Of a stretch of 64,000 nucleotides of DNA, positions 34,332-46,500 are shown one piece after another (within the stretch, counting starts at the first letter, position 1; each line of letters opens with the position of its first letter). The notes under the pieces were generated by a model. It saw nothing but the letters and a program-made list of their open reading frames with translations, was not told the origin of the DNA and searched no databases. Source of the stretch: Aplectana chamaeleonis (lineage: Eukaryota > Nematoda > Chromadorea > Rhabditida > Cosmocercidae); assembly GCA_029168955.1 (NCBI GenBank), contig JAPDOI010001151.1, forward strand, positions 1 through 64,000, written 5' to 3'. The translations under genes and the position numbers were made by a program.

Positions 34332-37300
34332 GGGGGTGTGTATACAAGTCTGTTGGTACCTGCTCGTTGGTGCCCCTGCTTCTACTGATCCCAGCAGACG
34401 TTTGAGTGTACACAGGGAACGTTCTAGCGATATAGCGTGCACAACTATATCGCGAAAGTATCCCATACATTGCATAAAGGTGTCGCCGTCCGGCACACTA
34501 AGGCCTCTGGTCCATAACACCTTAGGATCCGTACCTGAGGAGTCATGGAGTCTTTGGCCACAAGCCACAGTTTCGCCACCCTGAACTGTCGATCGCTGTC
34601 GAGTGATATCCAAAAAACTGCGCTATCCAGACTTCTGAGCTATTTCCATGCACCGTTTGCTGCTTTGCAGGAAACCCGCCTCAAGGATAGACCCGTCATC
34701 AGCGTCGGAGAGTACACCATCTACTGCGGTAAAGCTGACGATAGGAGAGTGGGAGGCTGTGCAATAGCTGTAAGGAAGGATTTCAATGGTATGGTCAAGG
34801 AGTTCGGCTCAACGTCGTGTCGGAATGCATTCGTACGACTGCGGGATCACAGAGGATTCAATCTGTGGATAGTGAGTGCTCATGCGCCCACTGAAACCGC
34901 CGAAGACAATTCGAAGGATGCGTTTTATGAGGAACTCAATACGTTGCTGGCCAGGATACCTTGTCAACATGCTGTTGTCGTGGGGTTGACGCAAATGCGA
35001 AGATGGGACTTGATCAGGAATCCGAAGTACTCGGTAAATGGTTCTACCCAGTGGAGCAAACATCGGACAATGGCTACCGCCTTGTCGACTTTTGTGAACG
35101 CAGTGGTCTGATTATTGCGTCGACATTCAAGAGGAATCATCGCCGCCATCAGCTTACGTGGCAGGGACCAACCCGGCTATCTCCAGAAGAGCAGCGGAAG
35201 CGGAAGATGACAACTTTGAAACTACAGCTTGACTATGTCCTGACGAGGAATATTCCAGTATCGGACATTCGAAGATCTAGAGCTGTGTGGGATGTCGCAT
35301 TCGATTCGGATCACCGTCCTGTTCTGTTGAACTTCACTGCGAGGATTCATAAGAGGAAGCGAGGGGCTCAGCCTCTCCAGAGGATTGACATGACAAGTCT
35401 CAGAGATGAAGAGTGCAGAAGGAATTTCCGACAACGCGTTTCTATTCACATCGGAGTACGGACTAAGAAGAAACTTTGCGACGCGGATTCTTTTGTCAAG
35501 TGCATCCAGGACGCTTCGAAAGAGGCACTCCCGGTTGTACAGCCTAAGAAGAAGTTCGCCTACGTCCCAGAAGAAACAACATCTACCTACAACAGAGTAT
35601 GTGCTCTCCGAACTGCAGGAAACTTCGTGGAGGAGAAGCGTCTGAGGAGGAAGTTGCGTCGGCAGCTTCAAAGTGACCGCGAACGAGAGTGGACGTGTAG
35701 AGCTAAGGAGTTCGAGAAGGCTTGGGAGGAGAAGAATCCGAAGAAAGCCTACACGTTGCTGCGACAGTATAGCGGGAAGATGAAGAGATGTTCTCCTGTC
35801 TTGAACACTACCAATGGAGTTGCAGTTGGTGATGCGACGCTGCCAATATGGAAGGATTACTTCAGTTCACTACTGAATCGTCCAGCGCCATCAGTACCTG
35901 AGCTCCCGCATGTTCAGAGAGCACATTACGATGTCAGTGAGGAACCGCCGACTGAGTCTGAAGTTTTGGATTGTGTCCGGAAAATGAAGAATGGAAAGGC
36001 AGGTGGAGATGACAACATCACTGCTGAAATGCTGAAAGCTCTTCCTTCGTCTGGGATTCGTGAAATGACCAACACCATCCGTGCCATATGGATGAGCGAA
36101 AGGATACCCGATTCGTGGAGACATGCGATCATCGTACCTCTTCACAAGAAGCTATCCGTCACGGATCCTAAGAACTACAGAGGAATCTCTACTTCGTGTC
36201 ATGTACAAGGTTTTAGAACGTATCATTCTCGAGCGACTTATCAAACATCGTGAAGGAACGACCAGAGATGAGCAAGCCGGTTTTCGACCTGGAAGATCGA
36301 CCATCGACCAAGTGTTCGTCGTGAGAAGAGTAATTGAATCGTGGCAGCGGTTTTCGAAGCCATTACAGCTTGCTTTTTTGGACTTTGAAGCCGCGTTCGA
36401 CTCTCCTCATCGTGATCGATTGCTCAATGCTCTGCGAGCAGATGGAGTCCCGGAAAAGTATGTTCGGTTAATCGAGGACATGAACAAAGGAACAACAGCA
36501 GCAGTTCGTACACCTGTCGGATTTACGTCAGCTTTCGAGGTGAAAACAGGAGTAAGGCAAGGAGCCGTTGCAGGACCTTTTCTTTTCAACTTCGCCGTTG
36601 ATGACATCATGCGTAGAGTTGCAGAACAGTTTCCTGCGGATGTGATCCTAACACCATCAGGACGCTCCCTTGTCGACCTGGAGTACGCCGACGGCATTGT
36701 GTTATTCGCTGAAAACAACGCAAAACTGCAAAGGATTGTGAACCTCGTTTCGAAGTATGCCGCAGCCCATGGACTTCGTCTTCGTCCCGACAAATGCAAG
36801 CAGATGTGGGTCTCTCAGAGGCCTTCAACTGGAGTTTGTGTGGACGGACAACGTATCGAACTGGTGGACGATTTCTGTTATTTGGGTTGTTTGCTGAAGA
36901 ACGATGGTAGTTATGCAGCGGATATTCGACAACGATGTGCGAAAGCTACGTCTGCATTCAATTCTCTAACCAAGTGTTTGTGGTCTACCACCATCGCGAA
37001 GGAAGTCAAGTTGCGCGTCTACCTATCCGCTATTCGCCCTATCATGATGTACGGATCGGAGACGTGGGCAGCACCGAAAACGCAGATGGAAAGGTTGGAT
37101 TGCACGGAGAGGAAGCTTTTTAGGCGTTTGCTTGGATATTTCTGGCCGCGTGTATGCCATAACGAAGACCTTTACAAGGAAATCGACGCAGTACATCAAC
37201 GTTTGACACGAGGAAGGTGCCAGCATCTCCTAACGCCATCTCAAGCAGCAATGGAAAGTCGACTTCGACTGCTCGGGCATATACTAAGAAGAACGCCGGA

Positions 37301-37606
37301 TCGTCTCGTACAACACGCTTTAAAAATGCTTCCAAATCCTGTCTGGAAACGGCCACCTGGGCGTAGGCGAAAGTTCTGGACGGATGTGGTTAAAGAGGAT
37401 TTAAAGTCACTCGGCATCGAAAGACAGTTCAGGCGCAATGTTTCGTTTCGCAGGAAATGGAATAGTGACAGCTGGATGGAATGTGTTCAAATTGTGGCTG
37501 AAGACCGTGAAAAATGGACACGGCTGACTACTAGGACGGCACACCTCGGTGAAGATGCGGAATGACCGCGTCAGGCGAAAGCCAACCGATTAAGTCAAGT
37601 AAGTCA
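34332..37606 (+). mobile_element. RTE-type non-LTR retrotransposon, full-length insertion
   Basis: A 3275-bp insertion flanked by identical 13-bp target-site duplications AGTGAAAGAGAAC at 34319-34331 and 37607-37619. It has a 5' leader of about 210 bp, one long endonuclease-reverse transcriptase coding region, and a short 3' tail ending in AAGTCAAGTAAGTCA repeats, typical of the RTE clade. The length is close to that of C. elegans RTE-1. The perfect duplication argues for a fairly recent insertion, although the coding frame is already broken. Confidence 0.9.
34545..37565 (+). pseudogene. RTE endonuclease-reverse transcriptase polyprotein, frameshifted
   Basis: The endonuclease part (34545 to about 35340) shows FATLNCRSLSS, LQETRLKD, VSAHAPTE, VDANAKMG and SDHRPV, the active-site order of apurinic-type nucleases that nick target DNA. 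The reverse transcriptase part shows DSWRHAIIVPLHKK, PKNYRGIS, EQAGFRPGRSTIDQ, LAFLDFEAAFDSP (motif A), GVRQGAVAGPF (motif B), LEYADGIVLF (motif C) and DFCYLGCLL. A C-terminal RPPGRRRKFWTDVV follows. There are two frameshifts, near 34985 and 36190. In motif C the second catalytic Asp is Gly (GGC at 36693-36695). It therefore cannot copy itself. The start at 34545 is the first ATG in frame after the leader. Confidence 0.92.
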
Positions 37607-37619
37607 AGTGAAAGAGAAC

Positions 37620-37898
37620 ACTCTCAGAGCGGAATGCACATATCCTACATTTCCCCCGCTTCGATCTATGCATGCTCTTTGAGCGGATGAGTTCCATAAA
37701 TCTAGGGGAACCCAGGGAACAAATTTTCGAGCATCCCAAAGGGTAATTTGGATGCTCTATATGAAGCAAATCCTGTCTAATCTTCCACAACGTCGTTGGG
37801 TAGTAGGGCAAATCCGCCCGCCGGTTGTCGCCGCTCTCCGAGCCCGTTTAATCGGAATGATGGGCGTAAGAGCGGCCGCAAGGCCAGGCAGGGCTATC
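37620..37898. other. no gene recognised
   Basis: Spacer right of the RTE insertion, without motif-bearing frames. Confidence 0.4.
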
Positions 37899-37965
37899 AC
37901 TGTGGTGGCACAGTGGCAACGCTCGAGTCTCTTGCACGGTAAGCGTTGGTTCGAATCTAAGGTGA
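37899..37965 (+). other. tRNA-like / SINE-head sequence
   Basis: TGGCACAGTGG at 37906-37916 fits a Pol III A box and GGTTCGAATC at 37948-37957 fits a B box, at tRNA-like spacing. The putative acceptor arms do not pair and the T stem is imperfect, so this is probably the head of a tRNA-derived SINE or a tRNA pseudogene rather than a working tRNA gene. Confidence 0.45.
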
Positions 37966-38754
37966 AATGTTGTTTTGAAGGAAGGCGTGTCGAAGCATCA
38001 CAGTCTTCTGCTGATTATGTCACTCTCTGATAAATCAAACTGCACTTAAGTGCCACTTTGACGATCGTGTTAAGTGGCGGTTTTGAGAGGTTTTACTACC
38101 ACCCAAGATTAACGGTTGTTTGTAGATACCAAGAGGGTTATGAAAAGCCTTTTCTGTGAGACCGTCTTTTGAGACCAAGTAACCAACAAATACTTTAGCA
38201 GAACACACAAGTGAGCGCTGTAGCTGTTGAATTGTACACCGCCATAAGCTCGGAAGGTCATGCCCTCGTCCTATGTACAACGGTTGGCCATCTCGAGTGT
38301 TGGACATCAGGGCCACAAAGAACCATTCGGCAGACCGCAAGCCAGCCCTAGTTGGGCAAGCCTGTTGTACGGTTACTCGGTCGACATAGAAATGCTTGGC
38401 TCAGAACGGATAGTTCTGGTTTTCCGTCGAGAATGTACTCAGCTAGCAACAGAGAGGGATGACAAGTCGATTAAGTTGTAGATAGTAGGTAAATTCCAAT
38501 TGAAGACGGCGAATCCGCGGTATGAAACTCGATTGAATCTTTCTAACCTCCTCGTGCGAGCTAGGTGCAGTTAATCCACGTATAAACAGAAATACGGCTT
38601 TTTGGAGTGAAGTGTCCAAGGTATGATGCGTTTCCTAGGCATGCGCAACGAAATTCACCGAAACGGCCGCTCTGTGACGCCATCCTGCACCGGCTACCTT
38701 GTATAGTGCTTCAGGTTTCCAATCAAAAAAGTAAAGTTCGTGGACCAATTTTAG

Positions 38755-38840
38755 TCTGATGAATGGACGGGGCTGCAAGGTTAGATCACCCCGCGCGAAT
38801 CGAAACCCCATTCTCCAGTGAGGCCGCCAACCCCGCACTG
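38755..38840 (+). mobile_element. short element family H, copy 2 (partial)
   Basis: TAGTCTGATGAATGGACGGG followed by GCGCGAATCGAAACCCC, as in the element at 25795-25927 and in the reverse complement of 44340-44457. The right inverted end is missing. Confidence 0.5.
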
Positions 38841-39227
38841 CAAGCCGCATGGTCCATGCGTCAGAGTAAATCAAAAACGGAAACCATACAGTTTTTTCCA
38901 AACAGTAGCGTTCAAAATACAGAGCAACGGATGACGCCGACTACCTTCTTGCTCTTATCCAGCCCACCCCCCCAATCGGCACACTCAAAAATTTCTAATT
39001 TTTTTTGTTTGATTTTGTTATATTTTGACTACCAGTGCTGTGCTGCTTTTCTACTTTCTAGCCCAGGCAGGCCCTCAACTGCTGACCCCTGGAGAAGAAC
39101 GGTGCTTTAATGAAGACACACCGCTCTCCACTTCTTTTATACCCTACTCTTTATCAAGTGGTTATCATCAATTTGGTTTACGGGAGCCGAGTGGGGTGGG
39201 AGGGGTAGGCTGTATAATATTAGTCCT
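38841..39227. other. no gene recognised
   Basis: Spacer without a recognised gene; the frame at 38763-39110 is not supported by any motif. Confidence 0.35.
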
Positions 39228-39695
39228 TTGAAGGCACAGGACACCCAAAGATTATTTTTCAAGTTTTATTCTTATCACAGAGGAAATCACACGTTGATCA
39301 CAATTTCAGCTCTGAATCGGCTTAGACCTCTTCGAACGGAGTTATGGCTCTTCAAAAATGCCTATATTTTAAGGGTAAAAAATCGACGAGTTATCTCAAG
39401 CCCCTTTTTCGCTTCACTCGCAGTCGTTTCGCGAAAGCGAACCAGGATGAGGAGACAGACCGGCAAGGGAGGGAAGAACGACGAAGTGGTTGGATTTCAT
39501 CCATCCATCTAGCCGCTAATGAGTTCAAGTTCAGAGAGGAGGTATGCCCTGTGGTGGTGAATAAAGGAGGTCGGGCCCGTGTTGGTCGCTCATATCTTGC
39601 TCATTTTTAGGAACTCAAGTCTCCCACTTGGCGCGTATTATACAGGAGCGGTGTACTACGCAATAAAATGAAAATCACAAAATTGATATCTGAGC
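39228..39695 (-). mobile_element. MITE family A, copy 5 (right end lost)
   Basis: Starts TGAAGGCACAGGACACCC like 29767 and carries GGTCGGGCCCGTGTTGGTCG and GCTCATATCTTGCTCATTTT. It ends near TTGATATCTGAG without the terminal GTGCCTTTAA, so it is truncated. Confidence 0.7.
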
Positions 39696-40430
39696 AACAA
39701 CCGTTTTCATCGCTAACCGTGTCTTTGAACGACATGCGACTGCGAGCCTGTATGAACGCTCCAAGAGAATACATACCTTGAACATATGCGCCAGTGGAGC
39801 TTCACAGGCATCCCAAAAAGAGGAACATACCTAATATATGTAGTTCTGTTCGACCCTGCTTAGGCACACACGCTGAACCATATGCGCGAGAAGTGAGACA
39901 ATCATTGCGAAGGATAGATTACTGCAGCTCTGAAAGCATGCTATCTGTTAGAGTGAAAACCCTTCGCAGACACAAGGTTTGATCTGTGTATGACATCTAT
40001 TAGCGAGAACGGCGAGGCAATACACTGTACGTAAGAAACTTGATCCAGTTGGTTGCAACATACCTGATTTCCCCAGGTTTATGCTTTTTTCCATGGCAAA
40101 AGTGTACGGAAACTGGGTCAAGAGCGCGCGACATTCTCCGGAGGGAAAACATGGTACTCCCCTTGTTTCATTGTTATGCGCCTAATTCTCAGCTTATCGT
40201 GATGTACCATTCATCAGTGGATTCATCGTTAAAGACCTCACCCAGCCGCATTGTAAGCTCTGATATTCCTCTTTTATCGTCACAATGGGAAAGCTTACTT
40301 GTGTTGGGTTTTTTCCCGGTGAATCCTATGAGGGCTTGCGAGGACAGATAGAGATCGCCATGCTACACTGTAATCAGTGACTAAGGAGGGCTCTTCCCCC
40401 TTCGTCGCTGCCCTGTCGGCTGCTACTTTT
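39696..40430. other. upstream region of the secreted-protein gene
   Basis: No gene recognised on either strand. It would hold the promoter if transcription begins near 40434-40525. Confidence 0.35.
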
Positions 40431-40503
40431 TTCAGGCGTTGGAACTGGAACCGGTGGCGATTTTCAGGTTCACAACCGCCGCCCCTATAAAGCTACCAAG
40501 AGG
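40431..40503 (+). promoter_or_regulatory. candidate TATA box and splice-leader acceptors for the secreted-protein gene
   Basis: Two nematode-type acceptors, TTTTTTCAG ending at 40435 and GATTTTCAG ending at 40467, precede the start codon at 40537 and could receive a spliced leader. Alternatively CCCTATAAAG at 40493-40502 could be a TATA box placing initiation close to 40525. The sequence does not decide between the two. Confidence 0.4.
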
Positions 40504-40536
40504 CATGCGCGTAGATGTCTTAGAGCCGAGAAAGAC

Positions 40537-40548
40537 ATGATCGCGTTG
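40537..40548 (+). CDS. exon 1 of secreted-protein gene (MIAL)
   Basis: ATG-ATC-GCG-TTG followed by donor GTAAGTGC. It ends in phase 0 and joins CTG-GTG at 43200, completing a hydrophobic signal peptide. I chose this start because exon 2 alone would give a signal sequence too short, and an in-frame TAG at 43182 prevents extension upstream there. Confidence 0.65.
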
Positions 40549-43500
40549 GTAAGTGCAATCGTTTCTACGTAAACTCGTTCTGATTTCGCGTCTTTTCTAC
40601 TGTGCAACAGGATTTTTTTGCTGTTTTTTCAATCTATCGTCCCGCTAATTGAAAGCGCATCTTTCGACATTGCTTTTATACCACGGATTGAAATCCATGC
40701 AACTCGATTATGTGAAACTCGGAAGGGATTTGCTTTTTTTCAACTTCCTCATTGTCAGAATGTCATTCTCTTCATGATTGGTTTTCGAGTCATTTTGTTA
40801 TGTCAAAATTGATCTGTCCCGAAGCCTCATGGTGTTACAAAAAACATTTATTGCGAAAATAGTCAGAATGAGACTCCAAAAACGTTTCAAAACGACTGCG
40901 AAAATTGCCGGTTAGCTTTCGGTGCTTAACACCTTCGTCAGACCTGAAAAAACAAGCATGTCAATTCCAAATTGTAATGCACCTGCTACGTGATGAAACA
41001 CACCAATGTCTGCGTTTTAGAAGTGCCAGAAAAAGTCGAACACTCGAGAGAACGATCGAGCGCCGCTGTGAGACTAAAAATGGTCACTTTTCCCGCTCCT
41101 ACCCTTAAATAGCCGCGGTGGTGTGTGTCATTTTGTTATGTTCACTGCCAAAGAATTTCTAGGTTTTCACTATCCCGACGCGAGACTCGCATGAATTAGA
41201 TTTCAATACATCGAAAATCCGGATTTTTGAGAACTCATGATTAGGCCTATTTATGGGCATACTTTGTTGCAACAGCAGCGTTACGAGTATAAGTTTATTC
41301 CGCTCTGAAATGCTGAATTTTTGGGTACTTATCGGCTGAGAGATGACATTTGAAGACTGAGAAGCATACATATTATTACGCATACTGATCTCTTTTGAAG
41401 CAGAGCTCTGTAAATTACAACACAATGGGGGGTTGAATGGTGATGATAGCACGCTAATTTGTTTTCCCCATACCTCTTTGCTGCATATTTCAATCCGTCG
41501 TCGAGTGTGAACTCTACCAGCGCTTAGCTAGATGCCTCACACGGAAAATGGAGATGCCAAGGGATTCGGAGGCTTCTAGTCTAGTTCTCACACGAGAATT
41601 CACTTGAATTACGGAAAGTTCGGCGTCAGTTGGTGAAATTCTAGCTAAATACCAGCTCCCGCAGAGTGTACGTAAGTTCTCGCAACAGCACCTAAATATC
41701 CTACACAAATTCTCCTTGCAGCACTCGGTCGATTCACACACCCAGCTCTGATCTGTGCTAGGAACTCAATCCTAGCCGCGATCGACCGCATCGCCGTTCC
41801 TTTCCTACGGCCGATCAATTTATCGAATTTAGCCTTTGTTTTTACGTAAAATGCGTGCAGAATTTGCATTCTTGTATATTATTTCTTGGCATATTTTCGT
41901 ACAGCTTGGCCTCTTTTGTAAACGAAAATGTCGACAGGGCCCTTAGAAAACCTTCATTTGCAAAGAAAAGTCAATCTGAACACATTGTAAAGTTGAATTA
42001 AAATGTTGCGCCAAAATTGTTTTTGAAGTTTTTCTGCACTTGCAGACCTCGTCGCTGTCATTTTCTAAGTTTTCCGCATGTGGAGTTTGTGCCGTAACTG
42101 AGTCCAATGTTGTTCGAATGTCGCATCAGCCTACCTATGCAAAACAGGTAGATGACTGGTGAGAACTGGTGGCGGATCTTCATCTTAAACCCCTTTCTAC
42201 CTCATAACCCTACGTTTTCGTCGAAGTTTACCGCCGTGGTTTACCGGGCTTATTCATGAAATTGAGCCTAAAAATGGAAAGTGGCTCGCAGCGTTAACGA
42301 TGAACTTTTTCGCAACCTCGTTCGCAGGAAATGAATTTATGTATAACTCGCTTAAAATACTGGTACTGTCCTCTTATGCGAAATTTTCACTCTTTGTCAA
42401 CGCACGATAAGAAAAGCAAAGTATCAATGTGATCGATGTCGCCTGTAGATCGCCGCGCTCCATCGAAATCCCATTCGTCGGCGATGCTCCCGGGCAGCCA
42501 CAATGTCGCGACTGCTCCATCCCCTAGAATAAATCTGACAAGGAGACCATATGTTATCTGAATCACCTCCACACCACAAAAACTCCCCACCACAAAGTCG
42601 ATTTTCATCAATAGACAACGAAGACTAGGGACGACTTGATGATCATTTTGCCTCACTTAGCAGCATTTGAAGCTATGCTTATGTCAGCCTTTTCAGAGTT
42701 TTAGAACGGTCTCATTCAAATAGGGAAGGTTCGTCCTGCGCGAATAGTATTGCCGGTGCACGTTCGCATCATGCCGGCACAGTTTATAGCCCGGTATGAT
42801 GGAGACTACCTTGATATAGCTATTTTAGCCAAAAAAGTTAACCTTTGTGCGCTTGCGAGAAATACTGTTTGCGGACTGTGCAGTTCAGAGAGGCAGTTTT
42901 GATATTCCGGACGGTTTTCTCTGCCAAGTTTGGCATTTATGTCTAGCTTTTTTTTAAATTGACGCTTGACAAGAGTTTAGTTTTTTTTTCGACTCGAAAA
43001 GTTTCCTATGTAACGATACTTCCCATCCCCGTCGAGCACATTATTGCTAGTTATTGCTAAGTTTTTGCATCTATCTGATGATAGTGAAGAGGTGTATTCT
43101 GAGAATTACATGAATCGAAAGAGGAAAAAACCCCAACTTGAAAAAGTAATGGCTACCGATTTTTTTAACTGGAAGATTTTTTAGTGTGTATCATTTCAGC
43201 TGGTGTTACTGCAAATGGTAGCGTCGTCCCTTGCGTGTTTCGGTGGTTTCGGTGGTGGAGGAGCATGTCCAGCTCCATGTGCTCCTGCCTGTCAACCTGC
43301 ATGTGCTGCAAGGTGAATTTTCTTATCTGTATGTTTTTTGCTGCTTTTCACCTCGAATATGATTTTGGTTACGGTTGTATTTGCACAGCAGCGGAGCTGC
43401 TCATTTTCCGTATCTCATACTGTATTATGACAAGGATCCTGCTTTGTCGTCGTACGCCATCACAATCACCTCTCTCCATTGATCATTTTCGATTGACTCA

Positions 43501-46500
43501 ATATGAAACCAAGGAGTGTTGCACGATCCGATCTTCCTGCAGTTGCCCGGATGAATCGAGTGAAAAAACCGAACGAGGAAGACCGGAGTGATCCTTTTGT
43601 CACCTTGCAACCAGAGCTGCCTGATTCATGAGATTTGAGCGATCTGATGAATCACTACGATCCAATTCAATTCACCTTCACGCTCTTTTTGTTGCGCTAT
43701 GGGCTATTAGTAGAAGCGGTTTTCCAATGCGAAGGTCCGTCGTCGAAGGCGCCATTTCTTCGCTACATCCCCTCGAAGGGAAATTAGCGGTATCACATCC
43801 GTAGTGATTGATATGTATAAGGTCTAACTGAAATTATGCTGGTTTTCCGTAAGTCATTGCGGATAGATACCAAGTACTACACTGAGTTCGAGCCATCGGA
43901 GGGACTCCCAAGGAAATATTTACACCGATTCGTCTGCTCTGTCCAAACAGCTACAGTAACCTGCAAAAATCTATTGTCGTTTACTTTTCTTCAAACATTA
44001 TTGCTCACCTTGGTCAATCGATTTCATTTTTTGATGTGATATTTTGGATCGTTATACCAATATATTAAGTTATGCTTCAAGGCCATAACGTAAGGGTTCA
44101 TCGATGATAAAGATTATTTGAGAATACTCGGGATCTCCGGCTTTTCTCTCTTTTTAAATTCGCTCATTTTGTTTGCTGTTTTCCGTAATTCCTTTGCAAT
44201 TTTTGTTTAATGGAACGAGTAGTTACCTTGAAGTAGAAATGTATCACAAAGTGATTGGAGGTCTATCATCCAAGCTTCTGAAATCGTTCTCTCAAAACAC
44301 TTCTTGCAAAAGGTTCGTGCATATGGTCTCCGTATCATATTTAGTCTAGTGAATCCTTGCGGCTGGCTTAGCAGCGTTGGCGGCATCACCGGCCAACGGG
44401 ATTTCGATGGCGCGCGGCGATAAACCGTCGCGGCTCCCGCCCATTCACTAGACTAAATTGATTACGTGGACACTAAAGACAGGCGAATTCGAAGCTTTTG
44501 ACGGATGCCACTCGACATCTTTCGTGAGGGGAATCTTGGGTCTTTTTTTATTTAGCTTTGAGCAGAGTGAAGATGCTAAGTAGCAGCCCATGCTATTTTC
44601 GCCTTCCACTTTCTTACATTCATCAGCGGCTTCCTCAAGAAACGACGTCGAAAGAAACCAGAATCACAGAGCCGACCTTCTACAGCTTTGGTACACCCAT
44701 AAGAAAATTCAAATAATTTCTCCAAGAAGATAAAGCCACAAAATCGGGCGTACTCCACGAGATTCCTCGGGTTCTCTTTGATGCCCTAAGCGTTGTTCCT
44801 CGGTTTGTCGCGTGAGGCGCCTTCTATAATGCGGTATAGCATTTCCTCTATTTAGAGAGGTCTTCCTTAAGATTTCGGTCCCGGAAGTCGTAAGAAGCTA
44901 TCATCCGTCAGAACCTTCAAAATCGCTTACTTTGTGAATGCGAAATGTTTTACCAGGTTGTCCAATAATTCTTGTCCGAAAATTTCACCATTTTTAGTTT
45001 TTTCAATTTTATTGAAAAACAAGTCTAAGCAACAATATAATCACCACAGTTATCCACAACAATGGCCCATCGATTGGGCTGGTCGCCGATGCCCCACGCC
45101 CAGAGCTCCGGGGGCTGCGACTTGAAGAATTCCGCGATGTCGGATTTGAGGTTGTCGTAGTTGGTGAATTTTCTTCCGGCCAAATGATGCTTCAGCGGGC
45201 GGAGCAAGTGGTAGTCGGAGGGGGCATGGTCCGGGGAATACGGAGGATGGGCAACCGTCTCCCAGCCAAGCGTCGCCAACTTCTGCTGGGTCTCCGCCAC
45301 GTGGGAGCGCGCGTTGTCGTGCAGCAGGTGGACCGAGGCCCGTCAGGGACGCTTTTCTCGGATGGCGCCGGCTAGTTTCTCGAGCTGATCGGTGTAGATG
45401 GAGGCGGTGACCGTCCTGCCTTGCGGGAGCAGCTCGAAGTACAGCATGACCTCGGTGTCCCACCAGCAGCAGAGCATGATCTTCAGCGGGTGCAGGGGCA
45501 CGGCGGGCGACGTTGTCGTAGAGGACCCAGTTCTCATCACCAGTGATCAGATCCTCGAGAAACTCCTTGCGATGCGGACGAAGGAGGAGGGACTGGCAGA
45601 CGGCCACGCGGCTCTGCTTGTTGGCATCCGTCAGACGGTGGGGGATCCAACGGGCCAGAACTTTGTGGTAGCCGAGTAAGTTGAGTCGATTGTGGATGGT
45701 GTACTTGCTGCAGCCGAGCGTCGTCGCCAGTTCACGGGTGGTGGCTTCCGGCTTCTCCTTGATACAGCGATGGACTTCATCATCATCCACCGTAGAAGGT
45801 CTCCCGCTGTGCTCCCTGTTCTCGAGGCTCGTGTCGCCGCTCTCGAAACGATTGAATCAGCGTCTGACTGTGTGTTGGGACACCGCATCCTCCTTGCACG
45901 CTCTGCAGATGTTGGCGACCGCGGTGCCCGTGTCGTTCCCCAGCAAACACTCGTAGTACACGAACGTACGAATTCGACCTTGGTCCATTCTAGCTTGTAC
46001 TGGTAGCTAGACGCGGCGACTGCGCCTTATATACCCCTAGCGTAGAACTTTGGAGGATCTTCTAGAAGGTTCTTACACTTGCCTGATATTATAACACTTC
46101 TAAGGAAAATTATAGAATTTTGAAAATTTTCGGACAGGAATTATTTGGCGGTCTGGTACAAGATGGGCTTCTCAGAAATCAATTGATGATACTCCTCCGA
46201 ACCCTACATATCTGAAGTTTTTATACGTTCAATGGAACGGCTCATCTTTGAAAACACAATAATCACAAAGCAAATACCGAGAGCAACGAAAAATGAGCGA
46301 CTTGAAGAAGAGATTGCCCTGAAGCATAATTCAATATATTGAAATTGTGACCCAAAATGTCATATCAAGGGATGGAACCCATTGCCTGAAGGGAAGCCAA
46401 GATACTTGAGAAAAAAACATGTTTCGATAGATTTTTGCACCCTACCGTATTTTTCCGATTAATTGGCTCTCGTTTTGAATATAATTTTAAGCTACCCCAG

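Noticed and set aside
40436..40536. Open frame VGTGTGGDFQVHNRRPYK upstream of and in frame with the MIAL start
   Set aside because: It is open from the acceptor at 40435 and could be coding, but the following hydrophobic stretch fits an N-terminal signal peptide, so I treat this as 5' untranslated sequence.
45398..46006. Forward-strand frames of 91-104 codons
   Set aside because: Antisense shadows of the mariner transposase, which has clear motifs on the reverse strand.
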